This document shows, in pieces, positions 5,981-7,286 of a DNA stretch of 7,286 nt (its first letter is position 1; each line of letters begins with the position of its first letter). The notes beneath the pieces are model-generated. The model was given only the letters and a program-made list of their open reading frames with translations. It searched no databases and was not told the DNA's origin. Location: contig RPOS01000148.1 in the NCBI GenBank assembly GCA_003820635.1, positions 1 through 7,286 of the forward strand, in the 5' to 3' direction. This stretch comes from Verrucomicrobiaceae bacterium. GTDB lineage: Bacteria > Verrucomicrobiota > Verrucomicrobiae > Verrucomicrobiales > Akkermansiaceae. The translations under genes were made by a program, and so were the position numbers.

Positions 5981-6224
5981 CAACCAGCTCGGCCCGGAAC
6001 ACCCGCTCGGCATCCTGATGACCCTCGCCGCCAAAGGCGAATGGAGAAATCCGCCCGGCTCCTCGCCGGATTATGACCGGGTTTCCAAGGCATTCCAGCG
6101 CCTGCAAACCCTCCTCAGGACGCTCGTTCCGCTGCCCGAGAAACCCTTTCATAAATCCACCGGAGCCTTCGTCCCGCTATTCCAAATCCGCATTCACGCG
6201 AAGCTGCTCGGCGGCTTCCAATGA
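5981..6224 (+). repeat. Repeat R3: second detached copy of the parent gene's 3' end
   Basis: This 244-base unit ends in its own TGA and encodes NQLGPEHPLGILMTLAAKGE through KLLGGFQ without any frame break. Its left edge is sharp: similarity to R1 and R2 stops at the base before CAACC, six bases after the stop of the nucleotidyltransferase. The frame can be entered from a TTG at 5934 inside the end of that gene, giving a 96-codon hybrid frame, but with no good ribosome site. About 26 differences from R2 and 28 from R1 over 230 bases. Confidence 0.92.
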
Positions 6225-6243
6225 TCGACGGGCTCCATGCCTG

Positions 6244-6316
6244 GTGATCAAGCTGTGATCATGATTTCTTCCCAAGCCACTCCCACACCTCCGTATTGAT
6301 ACCCGCCCGGCAATAC
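6244..6316 (+). promoter_or_regulatory. Operator-like repeats ahead of the ribbon-helix-helix gene
   Basis: GTGATCA occurs twice (6244-6250 and 6255-6261) with an 11-base period, each containing the palindrome TGATCA. Closer to the gene, GTATTG (6293-6298) and CAATAC (6311-6316) form an inverted repeat with a 12-base spacer, ending 14 bases before the ATG. Ribbon-helix-helix antitoxins commonly repress their own promoter through sites repeated at about one helical turn. Which repeat, if any, is the operator is inferred. Confidence 0.35.
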
Positions 6317-6330
6317 AGCAAGCTGGCTAC

Positions 6331-6597
6331 ATGAAAGCAACATTTCAGATCCCGGACGAACTCTACCGGGAGGTGAAGGCCGAGAGCGCACGAGAGGGGC
6401 GCTCCGTGCGTGATGTGGCAATCAGTCTGTTTCAGCAGTGGCTGCGCCAGAAAAAACAACCCTCGCCGCTCGCATCGCCCGTGGACTGGCAGAACTTCCA
6501 GCCGCCGCTTTCCCACCTGCTTCCGGACAAGGTGAAGGATCACAGCACGGACACCATCCGTAAATCCATCACCCGCCAGTGGAATGAGCCCTCCTGA
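6331..6597 (+). CDS. Ribbon-helix-helix (Arc/CopG-type) antitoxin, apparently without its toxin
   Basis: The protein has 88 residues. Residues 2-7 (KATFQI) form the DNA-contacting beta strand, 8-22 (PDELYREVKAESARE) helix A, and 24-39 (RSVRDVAISLFQQWLR) helix B, the standard dimeric ribbon-helix-helix. The tail (VDWQNFQPPLSHLLPDKV, then a helix with DTIRKSITRQW) resembles the toxin-wrapping tails of VapB-type antitoxins. Such proteins neutralise a toxin and repress their own operon. No PIN-domain or other toxin follows: the only overlapping downstream frame, ATG 6584 to TGA 6751, gives 55 residues with no toxin motif. The gene is the last accessory gene behind repeat R3. A solitary regulator is the alternative to an orphan antitoxin. 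Confidence 0.75.
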   Translation: MKATFQIPDELYREVKAESAREGRSVRDVAISLFQQWLRQKKQPSPLASPVDWQNFQPPLSHLLPDKVKDHSTDTIRKSITRQWNEPS

Positions 6598-6747
6598 AAA
6601 GGTCCCTGAAAAACAGCATTCTATCCCGCACGAAGAGACTCTTTCCGTTTTCATCATGGCCGTAAGCCGGCCCTCGGGAAAAATTTTCCGGAATTTCGCA
6701 CCCTACCCCCGAATTTGTCCCACCCCGGGTGATACGGTGGGTGCGTC

Positions 6748-7158
6748 ATGAACCTCAATTCCCTACGAGGGCACCGCTATCCACCGTTGACCGAAACTGC
6801 AAAATTAAAAACCGCCATGGAAACCTTCGCCCCCGGCGACCGTGTCGTCGCCATCAACACCGACATGTCCGCTCCGATTCATCCGGACGGGGATTGCAGC
6901 CAGCATCCCTTCCTGTTCCCGGACGGACCGCTGCACCGGGATGTGGTCTATCACGTCGAAGCGATTCGCCCTCTCGCCGACGGTCATCAGGGAGTCTTCC
7001 TCACCGGAATGCGCGTCACTTGGGGCAATCAAGACACCCCCTGGGATTCTTCCCGCTTCCGCAAGGTGGAATCCCTGCGCGACCACGCCCCGAAAAACCG
7101 CCGTCGCAAGCAACCGGCTGCCACGCTCTCCAATTCCTCAATTTCATTGCTCCTCTAA
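6748..7158 (+). CDS. Small hypothetical protein with a beta-rich core
   Basis: The frame has 136 codons from ATG 6748; Met-24 (ATG 6817) is an alternative start giving 113 residues beginning METFAPGDRVVAINTD. The core reads GDRVVAINTD, then VVYHVEAIRPL and GVFLTGMRVTWG, with alternating hydrophobic residues typical of a small beta-barrel such as an SH3-like fold. A basic stretch PKNRRRKQP and a poorly conserved-looking serine/leucine tail follow. The core looks like a complete small domain starting at APGDRVV, so the shorter start is plausible; GGTGGG a few bases before ATG 6748 favours the longer one. No membrane segment or catalytic motif is seen. Function unknown. It is 150 bases after the antitoxin gene and not clearly linked to it. 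Confidence 0.6.
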   Translation: MNLNSLRGHRYPPLTETAKLKTAMETFAPGDRVVAINTDMSAPIHPDGDCSQHPFLFPDGPLHRDVVYHVEAIRPLADGHQGVFLTGMRVTWGNQDTPWDSSRFRKVESLRDHAPKNRRRKQPAATLSNSSISLLL

Positions 7159-7286
7159 CCCTTATTTCGTTTGCTTCTTCGTGAAATCCGGTGACTGATT
7201 TAGTGGGAAAATTCGTGTTATGTATTCTTGTAAGTCAGTAGGTATTGGGATGCCCACATGGTTTCTTCGCGAGAATGGGCCCATTA
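7159..7286. other. Right-edge stretch without an assigned gene
   Basis: AT-richer than the rest. A frame opening at ATG 7220 (MYSCKSVGIGMPTWFL) stays open to the window edge, but 22 codons are too few to call. GCCCA and TGGGC close to the edge can form an imperfect hairpin. There is no further copy of the R repeat. Confidence 0.3.

Noticed and set aside
3255..6152. Long minus-strand frames opposite all three R repeats (containing FSGQRDERPEEG and similar)
   Set aside because: They are antisense shadows of a GC-rich coding segment and are preserved only because the sense frame is; no start signals or gene context support them.
6658..6690. Hairpin GGCCG/CGGCC after the antitoxin gene as a terminator
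   Set aside because: The five-base stem is not followed directly by a T-run (CTCGGGAAAAATTTT intervenes), so terminator function is not supported.

Overview
The window looks like a GC-rich bacterial accessory region. The overall style of the genes (an integrase/excisionase pair, an orphan nucleotidyltransferase, a phage-type kinase, many lineage-specific hypotheticals) reminds me of Verrucomicrobiota. That assignment is an impression from protein style, not something the sequence proves. No rRNA, tRNA or CRISPR array is visible.

Left part (1-1270). The minus strand carries the N-terminal third of a group II PLP-dependent decarboxylase that runs off the left edge. A roughly 470-base gene-free stretch follows, with a run of GC-rich hairpins at 781-898. 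Then comes a short plus-strand membrane-protein frame that ends at a strong two-way terminator.

Integration module (1285-2665, minus strand). A small excisionase-like HTH gene lies just downstream of a tyrosine recombinase that has decayed. The recombinase has an internal deletion, an in-frame TGA and a frameshift, although the conserved catalytic blocks are still readable. The element that brought the region in is probably no longer mobile by its own integrase.

Cassette-like array (about 2649-6600, plus strand). A 351-codon gene of unknown function ends in an approximately 80-residue segment. The last 244 bases of this gene, stop codon included, occur three times in the same orientation with no indels (3461-3704, 4681-4924, 5981-6224) at about 88-89 % identity. 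Between and after the copies sit small accessory genes: a stand-alone kinase-like protein, a translationally coupled two-gene unit made of a 63-residue basic protein and a nucleotidyltransferase with its own good promoter, and a ribbon-helix-helix antitoxin without its toxin. The layout is gene-R1 / kinase / R2 / partner+NTase / R3 / antitoxin. It suggests that accessory genes are repeatedly captured at the 3' end of one host gene, each arriving with a copy of that 3' end. This is the most unusual thing in the window.

Right edge (6748-7286). One small hypothetical gene is followed by about 130 bases with no assigned gene.
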